Shown here one piece after another: positions 34,220 to 43,931 of a stretch of DNA of 64,000 nucleotides. A program made the translations under genes and the position numbers. The notes under the pieces are model-generated. The model did no database searches and was not told where the DNA came from. It worked only from the letters and a program-made list of their open reading frames with translations. Positions within the stretch are counted from its first letter, which is position 1, and the number at the start of each line of letters is the position of its first letter. The DNA comes from Microbacterium arabinogalactanolyticum (GTDB taxonomy: Bacteria > Actinomycetota > Actinomycetes > Actinomycetales > Microbacteriaceae): contig NZ_BRZC01000007.1 of the NCBI RefSeq assembly GCF_030268005.1, positions 248,001 to 312,000 on the forward strand, given 5' to 3'.

Positions 34220-35215
34220 CTACGCGCGATCGGGCCCGACGCCCGCGCGCCACTCCCACCAGCGCCCCAGCGGATCGGCATCCGCGACCGGATCGCCGTC
34301 GAGGCCGACCGCGAAGGCGCCCTCGCGCCCCGACCAGCCCTCCTGACTGGACCAGCCCTCGTGCAGGCGCACCGGATCGATCGTCACCCAGCGCGCGCCG
34401 GACGAGCGGATGGCGCCGATCAGCGCCTGCCGCGCCTCGCGCGGCAGGTAGACGAGCACGCCGGGGGTGGTGGTCACGAGGGTCGCCTGCGGCGGTGCGG
34501 ATGCCACGAGGTCCCCCAGCCGCTGCGCGGCGTCGCCGGCGAGGAGCAGCGGCGGGTCGGCCGCGACGATGTCGGCCGCGGCGGCGATACGCCCGGCGCG
34601 CTCGTCCTCCCCCGGCCAGACCAGCGTCTCCAGCCAGGCACGATCCGCGGCATCCCGCACGTCGACGGGCGAGAGATCGATGCCCGCGCGCCAGACGACC
34701 TCCGGCATCCGCAGTGGCGGCAGCGCACCGCGCACGACAGTCGTCAGCACCACGCGCGACGGGCCGGATGCCGGGTCGAGGCGGGTGCGTTCGGTGCCGT
34801 CCTCCCCCAGGAAGCGGTAGGAGTACCGGTCGGGGAACAGGCAGAGCCCGGCCGCGGCGCCCAGCTCGAGCAGGGCGACCGGGCCGTCGATGGCGCTGAG
34901 GGCAGGCAGCAGAGCGGCCAGGCGCAGCGGTTCGTTGGCCTGCACGGTGCGGCGTGCGCATTCCGAGACGATCTCGCCGGCGTGGGCGAGCACGAAGGCT
35001 CGCCAGTCCGCGTACCCCGCGACGGGCGCACCCCGCAGCCGCGTCACCGCGAACACCAGCGGCGGCTGCCGGTGCTGCTCCGGGATCCGGGAGAGCACGG
35101 CCTGCATCTCGGCATCCGCGGCGACTCCCGCAGCCCACTCGGCGTACACCGCGCTGCGACCAGGGGCCTCTTCGCGGGCGAATCGGTCGTAGCGCTCGCG
35201 CACGGCATCCGTCAT
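34220..35215 (-). CDS. DUF2332 protein, methyltransferase-like
   Basis: 331 residues. VALLELGAAAGLCLFPDRYSYRF and the preceding NEPLRLAALLPAL segment are characteristic of DUF2332; LELGAAAGL resembles a SAM-binding glycine motif, so a methyltransferase fold is plausible but activity is unproven. It ends nine bases before the DUF3263 start and is likely co-transcribed. Confidence 0.8.
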   Translation of the reverse strand: MTDAVRERYDRFAREEAPGRSAVYAEWAAGVAADAEMQAVLSRIPEQHRQPPLVFAVTRLRGAPVAGYADWRAFVLAHAGEIVSECARRTVQANEPLRLAALLPALSAIDGPVALLELGAAAGLCLFPDRYSYRFLGEDGTERTRLDPASGPSRVVLTTVVRGALPPLRMPEVVWRAGIDLSPVDVRDAADRAWLETLVWPGEDERAGRIAAAADIVAADPPLLLAGDAAQRLGDLVASAPPQATLVTTTPGVLVYLPREARQALIGAIRSSGARWVTIDPVRLHEGWSSQEGWSGREGAFAVGLDGDPVADADPLGRWWEWRAGVGPDRA

Positions 35216-35291
35216 CCGGCCATTCTCCCAGCCCGGCCGCGCCGCGGAACGGGCCGTTCATCACACCGGCCCATCTGGCCCGCGGACGGGG

Positions 35292-35297
35292 GAGAAT
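35292..35297 (+). promoter_or_regulatory. -10 box of msrB (leaderless)
   Basis: GAGAAT six bases before the ATG at 35304. Confidence 0.45.
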
Positions 35298-35303
35298 GGA
35301 TGC

Positions 35304-35708
35304 ATGGCTTACAGCGTGAACAAGACCGAGGCCGAGTGGCGTGAAGAGCTCGGCGACGACCAGTACGCGGTGCTGCGCACGGCGGCGACCGAGCGTGCGT
35401 GGACCGGCGAACTGCTCGACGAGAAGCGCGACGGGCTCTACACCTGCGGCGCCTGCGGGGCGGAGCTGTTCCGCAGCGGCACCAAGTTCGATTCCGGTTG
35501 CGGCTGGCCGAGCTTCTACGAGTCGGTGCGCCCCGAGGCGGTCGAGCTGATCGAGGACACGACGCTCGGCATGGTGCGCACCGAGGTGCGCTGCGCCGCC
35601 TGCGGCTCGCATCTCGGACATGTCTTCCCCGACGGCTTCGGCACGCCGACCGGTGACCGCTACTGCATGAACTCGCTCGCCCTGACGTTCAGCCCCGACG
35701 AGTCGTGA
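35304..35708 (+). CDS. msrB: Peptide-methionine (R)-S-oxide reductase
   Basis: 134 residues, full-length MsrB. Zinc ligands are in YTCGACGAEL and VRCAACGSHLGHVF; the catalytic Cys is in RYCMNSLAL; KFDSGCGWPSFY is the substrate segment with an extra Cys that can act as recycling residue. It repairs oxidised methionine in proteins. It overlaps the nitroreductase gene by four bases. Confidence 0.95.
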   Translation: MAYSVNKTEAEWREELGDDQYAVLRTAATERAWTGELLDEKRDGLYTCGACGAELFRSGTKFDSGCGWPSFYESVRPEAVELIEDTTLGMVRTEVRCAACGSHLGHVFPDGFGTPTGDRYCMNSLALTFSPDES

Positions 35709-36256
35709 GCGCGCTCGAGGCCGTCCTGCGGCGCACCTCCTGGTCGAAGGTCACCGAGGACGCCCCGACACGCGAGGAGCTGCTGCCGCTGATCGCGGCG
35801 GCGGGCCGGGTCGCCGATCATTCCTCGCTGCGCCCGTGGCGGCTGATCGAGTTGCGCGGCGACGATCGGATCGCGCTCGGTGCGGCCATCGCGAAGGCGA
35901 ACGGCGACGACAAGCCGTCCACCAAACCGCTGCGCTCGGCGCTGCTGATCGCGGTGGTCGTCTCCTATCGGAAGAGCGACAAGGTGCCGCACTGGGAGCA
36001 GGAGGCCGTGGCCTCCGGCGTCGCGCACACGCTCAGCCTGCTGCTCGACGAGGCGGGGTGGGGCGTGATCTGGCGCACCGGCGGGTACACCCGTTCGCGC
36101 GCCGTGGCCGAGGCGCACGGTCTGGCCGAGAACGAGGAGCTGCTGGGCTGGCTGTACGTCGGAGGCAAGCCGCAGGGCAAGGACGCCGGGCGCCGCAAGC
36201 CGATCGACGCCGACGCCCTGCTGACTCAGATGCCCGCGGGGCGGCGAGAGGGCTGA
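35705..36256 (+). CDS. Nitroreductase-family protein
   Basis: 183 residues with the flavin-binding pattern of small nitroreductases: DHSSLRPWRLIELRG near the N-terminus, KPLRSALLIAVVVSY, then SGVAHTLSLLLDEAGWGVIWRTG. The typical RRS N-terminal FMN motif is altered (LRRTSWSKV), so cofactor binding may differ. GTG start overlapping the msrB stop implies co-expression, perhaps in redox stress. Confidence 0.8.
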   Translation: MSALEAVLRRTSWSKVTEDAPTREELLPLIAAAGRVADHSSLRPWRLIELRGDDRIALGAAIAKANGDDKPSTKPLRSALLIAVVVSYRKSDKVPHWEQEAVASGVAHTLSLLLDEAGWGVIWRTGGYTRSRAVAEAHGLAENEELLGWLYVGGKPQGKDAGRRKPIDADALLTQMPAGRREG

Positions 36257-36278
36257 GCGTGCGCGCCGACGTCGCTGA

Positions 36279-37217
36279 TCAGCGGCGTCGGCGCGGCAGC
36301 GCCGCGAAGACGGAGGCGAACGCGACCACCACCATCGCGAGCAGTTGCCAGAGAGCGGGACGGCTCGCCGTGGGCCACAGCAGATCGATGAGGATCGACA
36401 TACTCAGCTGCCCCAGGACGCTGCCGAGCCCCATGAGCAGCACGCCGGTGTGCGCGACGAGGAACGCACCGAGCATGATGTAGACGAAGCCGAGCAGTCC
36501 GCCGACGTAGAGCCACGGTTCGGCAGGGAGAGCAGCGGGCAGCCCGCGCACCGCGACACTGACCGCCGCGGCGACCACGAGCACCGAGGTGCCCGCGATG
36601 AAGCTCATCAGCGTCGCGGCGATCGGCGAGGACACCGTCTTCGCGAGCCGGCCGTTCGCACCGGCCTGCCAGGCGATACCGGCACCGGCGAGGACGGGCA
36701 GCACGAGCAGCCAGACCGGCGCCTCGCGCAGGACGTCCCCGCCGATCGAGATTCCCACCGCGAGCAGCGCGAGCGCACCGCCGACGACTCGCCCCGGAGT
36801 CACCGCGACGACGCCGGCAGGGCCGAAGCCGATGCGGTCCAGCAGCAGTCCGTGCAGGGTCTGGCCGGCGACGATGCCCACCGTGAAGAGCGACACTCCG
36901 AGCACCCCGGCGACGACGCCCTGCGTCGACACCGTGAGCGCACCGCAGGCGCCGCCGAGCAGCATCCAGACTGGGATGGTGCGAGTGCGGATGCCGTCGA
37001 TCAGCCGGCCCGCGGCGGCACGCGTCGACGGGATCAGCGGGACCAGGATGAGCAGGGCGATCAGGCCGACGGCGAAGGAGATGAGTCCGGCGACGATGCC
37101 GTCGTCGACCCGCACACCCAGCACGCCGTTGATGCGCGCCTGCACGGCGGTCATCGCGCCGATCGAGACGGCCCCTCCGAGCGCGAGCCAGGTGGGCATG
37201 GTGCGGGTCCGTGTCAC
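36279..37217 (-). CDS. DMT-superfamily (DUF606/YdcZ-like) transporter
   Basis: About 312 residues, ten membrane helices in two similar halves (GGAVSIGAMTAVQARINGVLGVRV in the first, VLAGAGIAWQAGANGRLAKTV in the second), the pattern of DUF606 tandem proteins. Substrate unknown. I chose GTG 37217 because TACCGT lies seven bases before it; ATG 37199 or 37256 are alternatives. Confidence 0.78.
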   Translation of the reverse strand: MTRTRTMPTWLALGGAVSIGAMTAVQARINGVLGVRVDDGIVAGLISFAVGLIALLILVPLIPSTRAAAGRLIDGIRTRTIPVWMLLGGACGALTVSTQGVVAGVLGVSLFTVGIVAGQTLHGLLLDRIGFGPAGVVAVTPGRVVGGALALLAVGISIGGDVLREAPVWLLVLPVLAGAGIAWQAGANGRLAKTVSSPIAATLMSFIAGTSVLVVAAAVSVAVRGLPAALPAEPWLYVGGLLGFVYIMLGAFLVAHTGVLLMGLGSVLGQLSMSILIDLLWPTASRPALWQLLAMVVVAFASVFAALPRRRR

Positions 37218-37224
37218 TCGCTCC

Positions 37225-37230
37225 ACGGTA
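37225..37230 (-). promoter_or_regulatory. -10 box of the DMT transporter gene
   Basis: TACCGT on the minus strand, seven bases before GTG 37217. Confidence 0.4.
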
Positions 37231-37299
37231 CCGCTCGGGATGGCCTCGGAGCGCATCCATCCCACGATCCGGAATCGTCCCGATGTCGGCAGCCGTGAG

Positions 37300-37305
37300 T
37301 ACCCT
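37300..37305 (+). promoter_or_regulatory. -10 box of the SRAP gene (leaderless)
   Basis: TACCCT six bases before the ATG at 37312. Confidence 0.5.
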
Positions 37306-37311
37306 GTCAGC

Positions 37312-37965
37312 ATGTGCGCGAGCTACGGACTCGATCCCCGATTCACGGATGCCGAACTGCTGGCCGAGGCCGATGAGGCGGTCCTGGAAGGGCTGCGCTC
37401 CTGGGCGGAGGCCAACGCCGGCGAGACCCTGCGCCCCACCGGCAAGAACCTGCGCAATCTCAACCCGCTGGTGACCGCGTCGGAGGGCATGCCGACACTG
37501 GAGCCGGCGTGGTGGGGTTACCTCGTGGACGGGGCGCCGGCACGGTTCCCCTCGATCAACACGCGCTCCGAGCGCCTGCAGGACAGACCAGGCGGCCTGC
37601 GCAGCCGGGCGATCGTGCCGACCACAGGATGGTTCGAGCTGCAGAAACCCGACCGCGTCTGGCACGAGTTCGGATTCGGACGCGGCGTGCTGTTCGGCAT
37701 GGCGGCCGTCACGCAGCGCGGCCGCACGCCCGACGGCGAGTGGACCACCTGCTACTCGATCGTGATGCGCCCCGCTCCCCCGCACCTGGCCGCCCTGCAC
37801 GACCGCGTGCCGATGCTGGTGCCCACCGGCTTCGCCGCGGACTGGCTGACCGGTGATCCGACACGGGATCTCATCGACGAGGCGCTGCTGGCCGCCGCAT
37901 CGCTCGATGAGCGGCTGATGGCGGAGCCGCGCGCCGACGACCGCGGCGACGGGATGCTGTTCTAG
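37312..37965 (+). CDS. SOS-response-associated peptidase (SRAP, YedK/HMCES type)
   Basis: 217 residues. MCASYG places the catalytic Cys2 at the N-terminus after Met removal; PSINTRSERL, the Glu in TTGWFELQ, and the His in LHDRVPMLVP are the other active-site residues. SRAP proteins form a covalent crosslink with abasic sites in single-stranded DNA, shielding them. Because Cys2 must be residue 2, the start is certain. Divergent from the DMT transporter. Confidence 0.95.
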   Translation: MCASYGLDPRFTDAELLAEADEAVLEGLRSWAEANAGETLRPTGKNLRNLNPLVTASEGMPTLEPAWWGYLVDGAPARFPSINTRSERLQDRPGGLRSRAIVPTTGWFELQKPDRVWHEFGFGRGVLFGMAAVTQRGRTPDGEWTTCYSIVMRPAPPHLAALHDRVPMLVPTGFAADWLTGDPTRDLIDEALLAAASLDERLMAEPRADDRGDGMLF

Positions 37966-37985
37966 GCGAGCGCGCCGGAACGTGA

Positions 37986-38021
37986 GAAGGCCCGCCCGGA
38001 GATGATCTCGGGCGGGCCTTC
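37986..38021. terminator. Terminator between SRAP gene and tRNA-Thr
   Basis: 13-bp perfect stem (GAAGGCCCGCCCG and complement), with GAGAT/ATCTC extending it inward; stands between a plus-strand gene and a minus-strand tRNA. Confidence 0.82.
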
Positions 38022-38031
38022 CGCTTCGCAG

Positions 38032-38104
38032 AGCCCCCTGCCGGACTCGAACCGGCCACCTGCGGTTTACAAGGCCGCTGCTCTACCAGATGAGCTAAGG
38101 AGGC
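38032..38104 (-). tRNA. tRNA-Thr (anticodon TGT)
   Basis: Minus strand, 73 bases: acceptor GCCTCCT/AGGGGGC with one wobble, D stem GCTC/GAGC, anticodon loop CTTGTAA, T arm GCCGG-TTCGAGT-CCGGC. Anticodon TGT reads ACA. The anticodon stem (GCGGC/ACCGC) has a C-A mismatch at its loop end (31-39), which is slightly unusual. Confidence 0.92.
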
Positions 38105-38159
38105 GAGGGTGGCCGAAGCCGCTCACAAGCATAGCGACGGCCGGGACGCGCTCCGCGCG

Positions 38160-39128
38160 TCAGGGCGTGGCGGTCTCGGTGGGCGCGGGCGACGCCGGCG
38201 GCGTCGGCGTCGGGGTGGGGTCGGTCTCGCCGTAGTACTCGTCACTGGCGGTGGTCAGCACGAACTGCGAGAACTCCGCAGGGTTGTTCAGCGCGCCGAC
38301 ATACGCCTGGCCGCCGACGACGATCAGCGCCTCGTTGTTCAGCTTGAGGTCCTTCGAACCCGGCAGCGGACCCTCGAGAGCGCGGGCCGTGGCATCCTTC
38401 GCCCAGCTCACGAAGTCCTGACCCTCGATGCAGGAGCGCACCTTCTTGGCGTTCTGCACGCCGACCGCGACCGCCAGGTCGGCCAGCTCGACGTCCGAGC
38501 GGCCGTCGCTGTCGATCTTGGGCTGGTCAGTGAGCAGCTCGTGGTTGTAGTCGAAGAACTGATCCGGCGAGTACGTCGCCACGCAGGCGGCGGCGGCCGC
38601 AGCCCGCAGCGAGTACTTCGTGCCGTTCGAGCTGGCCATCAGCAGCGCCACCGGGTGGTAGGTCACGGTGACGGCGCCCTGCTTGATCCAGCCGGCCAGC
38701 TGACGGGCGTTGGCCTTCTCGAACTCGGCGGCGCCCGCCGACAGGTAGTCGACGTAGATGTGGATCTGGGTCGGCTCGGCGGCCTTCTCCGTGGTCTTGG
38801 GCGTCGGCGTCGCAGCCGCCTCGGAGGGCGTGGGCGATGCGTTCGGGGAGATGTCCGTGCTGCCGGAGGCGAGGGTCACGTCGCTCACGGTCACGCCGTC
38901 GTCGGTCATGCCGCTGGGGCTGAGCATCGGCTTGGACATCGAGGAGCTGACGGCGAACGCGACGGCCGTGCCGATCGACCCCACGGCCACCGCCGCGACG
39001 AGCCCGATGATCACTCGTCGCATGACGCGGGCACGCGACTGCTGCGCATGCACTCGCTGGGCCTTCTCCCGCACGGCTTCGCGTGAGTTGCGAGCGGCAG
39101 GGACGTTCGGCGTTTCGTCGCTCGACAT
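38160..39128 (-). CDS. DsbA/thioredoxin-like membrane-anchored protein lacking CxxC
   Basis: 322 residues: cytosolic N-terminus, one membrane anchor (VIIGLVAAVAVGSIGTAVAFAV), a Thr/Pro-rich linker, a thioredoxin_4/DsbA-like domain (residues about 120-295) and a Thr/Pro tail. The active-site strand reads IYVDYLSAGAAEFEKAN; in homologues the segment after YVDYL holds CPxC, so both redox Cys are missing here. DQFFDYNHELLTDQP, EGQDF and ALIVVGGQAYVG confirm the fold. It can hardly act as disulfide oxidoreductase; a chaperone or binding role is inferred. ATG 39128. Confidence 0.88.
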   Translation of the reverse strand: MSSDETPNVPAARNSREAVREKAQRVHAQQSRARVMRRVIIGLVAAVAVGSIGTAVAFAVSSSMSKPMLSPSGMTDDGVTVSDVTLASGSTDISPNASPTPSEAAATPTPKTTEKAAEPTQIHIYVDYLSAGAAEFEKANARQLAGWIKQGAVTVTYHPVALLMASSNGTKYSLRAAAAAACVATYSPDQFFDYNHELLTDQPKIDSDGRSDVELADLAVAVGVQNAKKVRSCIEGQDFVSWAKDATARALEGPLPGSKDLKLNNEALIVVGGQAYVGALNNPAEFSQFVLTTASDEYYGETDPTPTPTPPASPAPTETATP

Positions 39129-39343
39129 CGTTCCTCTTGAAAGATCGGATGGGACGGGGGATCCCGCTGCCGCTACGGGTGCGGCACCGGATCCGATGTT
39201 ACGGAGGCAGTCTGGGAAATACCCAGACGCGCACGCGCCGTGCAATACTGATCACGACCCGATGGCGGGTCACGGCGGGCGCAGGCCCACCGCTTCCATC
39301 ACTACGGATCGTCCGGCACGTACCTGCCGGTGAAGGAGAAACA

Positions 39344-40447
<1,104 letters not shown>

Positions 40448-40556
40448 TCATCAGGCACTGCGGCGCGGGTCGACCTTCACGGGTCACCCGCGCCGCGGCG
40501 TTTCCGGAGCACGACACTCCCCCGGCATCCGCTTCCCCACACCCCGCGGAGGACGC

Positions 40557-41864
40557 ATGAAGAAGCAGTCGCTGCGCATCAACGCCAGTTCGATCGATCC
40601 CGGTCTGCTCACACTCCCCTGGAGCACGCCCCTGGGCAAGTGGCCGTCCGAGCACATCGTCTCGCTGCCCAAGGGCCTGTCCCGCCATCTGGTGAGGTTC
40701 GCCGACCTGTCCGGCCGCGTGGTCGCCGTCAAGGAGACCACCGAGGAGATGGCGCAGCGCGAGTATGAGATGCTCGGCAGCCTGGCGAAGCTCGACGTGC
40801 CCTGCGTGGACCGTGTGGCCGTGATCGCGGGTCGACGCGACAGCGACGGCAGGGATCTGCCCGCCGCGCTGGTGACCTCCCACCTGCGCTTCTCGATGCC
40901 CTATCGCGCGCTGTTCACGCAGGTGCTGCGCCCCGACACCGCCGACCGGCTGGTGGACGCGCTGGCGCTGCTGATGGTGCGACTTCACAACGTCGGGTTC
41001 TACTGGGGCGACGTGTCGCTGTCGAACGCCCTGTTCCGCCGCGACGCCGGGGCGTTCGCCGCCTACCTGGTGGACGCCGAGACCGGCGAGCTGCACGAGG
41101 AGGGCCTCACCGACGGGCAGCGCTCCTACGATCTGGATCTGGCCCGCACGAACATCGCCGGCGAGATCATGGATCTCGCCGCGGGCGGCCGACTCGAGCG
41201 CGGCGTGGACGCCCTCGAGATCGCCGACGGCATCGTCTCGTCCTACAGGTCGCTGTGGAACGCGCTCACCGACGAGGAGTCGTTCGGCGTGGACGAGGCA
41301 TGGCGGATCACGGAGCGCGTGCAGAAGCTGAACGCGCTCGGCTTCGACATCGACGAGATGTCGATGGTCACCACCCCGGACGGCACCGCGGTGCGGATCC
41401 AGCCGAAGGTCGTGGACGCCGGGCACCACCAGCGCCGGCTGATCCGCCTGACCGGCCTCGATGTCGAGGAGAACCAGGCCCGCCGGCTCCTGAACGATCT
41501 GGACGAATTCCGGGTGCGCTCCAAGAAGGATCTCGGGGATGAGGAGATCTACGCGCACGAATGGCTGACCCGCGTGTTCGAGCCCGTGGTGCGGGCCATC
41601 CCCTACGACCTTCGCGCGAAGCTCGAACCCGCCGAGGTGTACCACCAGGTGCTCGAGCACCGCTGGTACCTGTCCCAGGCGCAGGGCCGATCCGTGCCGC
41701 TCGCCGAGGTGCTCACGAGCTACATCAACGACGTGCTGCGGCATCGCCGCGACGAGGCCACGATCATGGGCCCGCCGACCGAGACGATGAGCCTGCCCGT
41801 GATCACCGGATCGGTCGAGGTCTCCGACGACACCGCGGCGATCGACTGGCGCGACCTGGTCTGA
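40557..41864 (+). CDS. DUF4032 protein, kinase-like fold
   Basis: 435 residues. The first half resembles lipopolysaccharide-kinase-like folds: a Lys in VVAVKETTEEMAQREYEML, a catalytic-loop-like GFYWGDVSLSNALF (Asp and Asn) and metal-binding-like AYLVDAET. The C-terminal half is DUF4032. GGAGG precedes ATG 40557. The gene follows the MsiK-type ATPase, a common actinobacterial order. Substrate and activity are unknown. Confidence 0.82.
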   Translation: MKKQSLRINASSIDPGLLTLPWSTPLGKWPSEHIVSLPKGLSRHLVRFADLSGRVVAVKETTEEMAQREYEMLGSLAKLDVPCVDRVAVIAGRRDSDGRDLPAALVTSHLRFSMPYRALFTQVLRPDTADRLVDALALLMVRLHNVGFYWGDVSLSNALFRRDAGAFAAYLVDAETGELHEEGLTDGQRSYDLDLARTNIAGEIMDLAAGGRLERGVDALEIADGIVSSYRSLWNALTDEESFGVDEAWRITERVQKLNALGFDIDEMSMVTTPDGTAVRIQPKVVDAGHHQRRLIRLTGLDVEENQARRLLNDLDEFRVRSKKDLGDEEIYAHEWLTRVFEPVVRAIPYDLRAKLEPAEVYHQVLEHRWYLSQAQGRSVPLAEVLTSYINDVLRHRRDEATIMGPPTETMSLPVITGSVEVSDDTAAIDWRDLV

Positions 41865-41882
41865 CCGAGACCCCTTGCGCAA

Positions 41883-41900
41883 ATTACTCACGCGAGTAAT
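41883..41900. promoter_or_regulatory. Operator of the second TetR gene, overlapping its -10
   Basis: ATTACTC-ACGC-GAGTAAT is an 18-bp inverted repeat with perfect 7-bp arms. The TAATAT -10 box (41897-41902) overlaps its right arm and lies seven bases before the GTG at 41910, so the repressor must block its own leaderless promoter. Confidence 0.75.
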
Positions 41901-41909
41901 ATTTTCGGT

Positions 41910-42509
41910 GTGACACCGGAGACCAGGACCTACGCCCGCACCGAGGGGCGCCGTCGTCAGATCGTCTCGGCGACGATTCAGGCCCTCGCCGAGGGCGGCT
42001 ACGCCGCGATGACCTTCTCGCGCATCCGCGAGGTGGGGCGCCTCAGCAGCACCCGGCTCATCTCGTACCACTTCGACACCAAGGACAGGCTGGCGGAGGC
42101 GGTGGTGATGCAGGTGGTGTCGGATGCTGCCGAGATCATGCGACCGGCCATGGACACCGCATCGGATTTCCGCGCCAAGCTGTCGGCGTACATCCGCTCC
42201 AACCTCGAGTATCTGTCCGGCCATCCGGCCGAGGCGATCGCCGTCACCGAGATCGTCCGCGGGAGCGGCCGCCCGCGTTCTGGCGACGACGTCTCCGTGA
42301 TGCTCCTCTCCGTCCTCCTCTCGCAGGGCCAGCACGCCGGGGAGTTCGGCGAGTTCGATGCGGAGGTCATGGCGCGCAGCATCCGGGCCACCATCGACGA
42401 GTTCGCCTACCGGCGCACCCTCTCCCCCCGCGACGACGCCGCGGAGATCGCCGAGATCGTCGCCATCTACGATCGCGCCACCGCGCGTGCGGAAGGGAAC
42501 CAGCCATGA
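41910..42509 (+). CDS. TetR-family repressor
   Basis: 199 residues from a GTG start. RRRQIVSATIQALAEGGYAAMTF and STRLISYHFDTKDRLAEAVV form the DNA-binding helix-turn-helix; the rest is a ligand-binding helical domain. It overlaps the next, membrane-protein gene by four bases; the pair is probably repressed together through the operator upstream. Confidence 0.9.
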   Translation: MTPETRTYARTEGRRRQIVSATIQALAEGGYAAMTFSRIREVGRLSSTRLISYHFDTKDRLAEAVVMQVVSDAAEIMRPAMDTASDFRAKLSAYIRSNLEYLSGHPAEAIAVTEIVRGSGRPRSGDDVSVMLLSVLLSQGQHAGEFGEFDAEVMARSIRATIDEFAYRRTLSPRDDAAEIAEIVAIYDRATARAEGNQP

Positions 42510-42928
42510 CCACCGACCGTCTCCTCGATGCGGGTGCCGTCCGCGACCTCGACCACGTCAAGCGGCTCTGGGCCGCCGCGGGGATCGTCTCCTTCCTCGG
42601 GCTCGCCGTCACCGCGGTGCTGGCCTTCACCGACCCGGGCGACGTGAACTGGGTGATGTGGCTGCGCGGGATCGCGGTGACCGTCGCGTGCTTCGCGTTC
42701 ATCCTCGTGACGACCGCGGTGCGGCGCGGCAGTCGTCGCGCCTACACGCGGATGCGGCTGGTGGCGACGATCGCACCGATCGGCGTCGCACTGCTCATCG
42801 TCGCCCCCGACTCGGGATATCCCGGCTGGATGAAGGTGGAGCAGGCGGTCCTCGCGATACCCGTGATCGTGATCGCGGTGCTCCTCTGGCGCCGCCGGAT
42901 GCGTCAGGCCCTGCGGCCGACGCGCTGA
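42506..42928 (+). CDS. Four-helix membrane protein
   Basis: 140 residues with four hydrophobic helices (AAAGIVSFLGLAVTAVLAF, GIAVTVACFAFILVTTAV, LVATIAPIGVALLIVAP, AVLAIPVIVIAVLLW). No family motif recognised. Translationally coupled to the TetR gene, so it may be the regulated effector. Confidence 0.75.
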   Translation: MTTDRLLDAGAVRDLDHVKRLWAAAGIVSFLGLAVTAVLAFTDPGDVNWVMWLRGIAVTVACFAFILVTTAVRRGSRRAYTRMRLVATIAPIGVALLIVAPDSGYPGWMKVEQAVLAIPVIVIAVLLWRRRMRQALRPTR

Positions 42929-42946
42929 GACGACGGAGACCCGCCC

Positions 42947-43783
42947 GTGTCCTCCGCCTCCTACCTGGAGCGCCTCCCGATCCCGGCGCTGCGCGGTGTC
43001 GCCCGCACGGCCTGGATCCAGGACACCGGGGATGCCGCGTACCAGCAGCGGCATCTGCCCACCGGCGGGGTCGAGCTCCACGTGCCGGTCGGCGGCGATC
43101 CGATCCTGCTCGGCGCGCTCACCCGGCCCCAGGTGGAGCTGATACCCGCGCACACCACCGTGCTCGGCGTGCGCTTCCTCGCCGGCTCACCGCTCCCCCT
43201 GCCGGTAGCCCTCGATGAGCTCGTCGACGCCCGCGTGCTCCTGCGCGACCTCTGGGGATCGCCTGCGGACGCCCTCGCGGAGGCGGTCGCTCTCGCATCC
43301 ACCAGCGCAGCCGCACTCGGTGTCCTGCAGGAACGGCTCGCGGACGAGTTCCGGCACGCCGAGCACCCGGACCCGCTCGTGCGCGAGGCCGCGGCACTGC
43401 TCATGCCGTGGCGGCCGGTCGACGTGCGCTCCACGGCCGATCGGCTCGCGCTCTCCGAGAGCCAACTGCGTCGCCGGTGCCTTCGCGTCGTCGGCCTGAG
43501 CCCGAAGGTGCTGCAGCGCACTCTGCGATTCCAGGGGTTCCTCGCGCTCGCCCAGGCGGGCCCGGCGGGTCGGCTCCCCCACGGGACCCGGAGCATCGCC
43601 GGCCTCGCCGCCGTCGCAGGATACGCCGACCAGGCGCATCTGAGCCGCGAATGCGTGCGACTGACCGGTGTGACTCCGGCACAGCTGCTGCACGGCGGCA
43701 CCGGCGGCTGCGCCTGCGGACACGACCACTCCGCGTCGTACCTCCCCTTCCTGCAGGTGCGACCGGTCGGGACGAACCACTGA
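42947..43783 (+). CDS. AraC-family regulator with CxCxHxH tail
   Basis: 278 residues from a GTG start. The N-terminal half is a cupin-like domain (LPTGGVELHVPVGGDP, VLGVRFLAG); the C-terminal AraC domain has LALSESQLRRRCLRVVGLSPKVLQRTLRFQ and AGYADQAHLSRECVRLTGVTPAQLL. After it comes an added GGCACGHDHS segment with Cys and His spaced to bind metal. The target may be the reductase/epimerase operon that follows. Confidence 0.87.
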   Translation: MSSASYLERLPIPALRGVARTAWIQDTGDAAYQQRHLPTGGVELHVPVGGDPILLGALTRPQVELIPAHTTVLGVRFLAGSPLPLPVALDELVDARVLLRDLWGSPADALAEAVALASTSAAALGVLQERLADEFRHAEHPDPLVREAAALLMPWRPVDVRSTADRLALSESQLRRRCLRVVGLSPKVLQRTLRFQGFLALAQAGPAGRLPHGTRSIAGLAAVAGYADQAHLSRECVRLTGVTPAQLLHGGTGGCACGHDHSASYLPFLQVRPVGTNH

Positions 43784-43931
43784 GTCGCGGTGGGACCGCT
43801 CGTGCACGATTCGTTCAATCCGCGGCGCCGAGAGGGACCGTAGATTCGGGCCGAGCGGCACTCGCGGCGCGGCATGGACCGAGCATCCGACGGACAGACG
43901 TGCCGAACAGAGATCGAGCAGAGGGAAGCAC

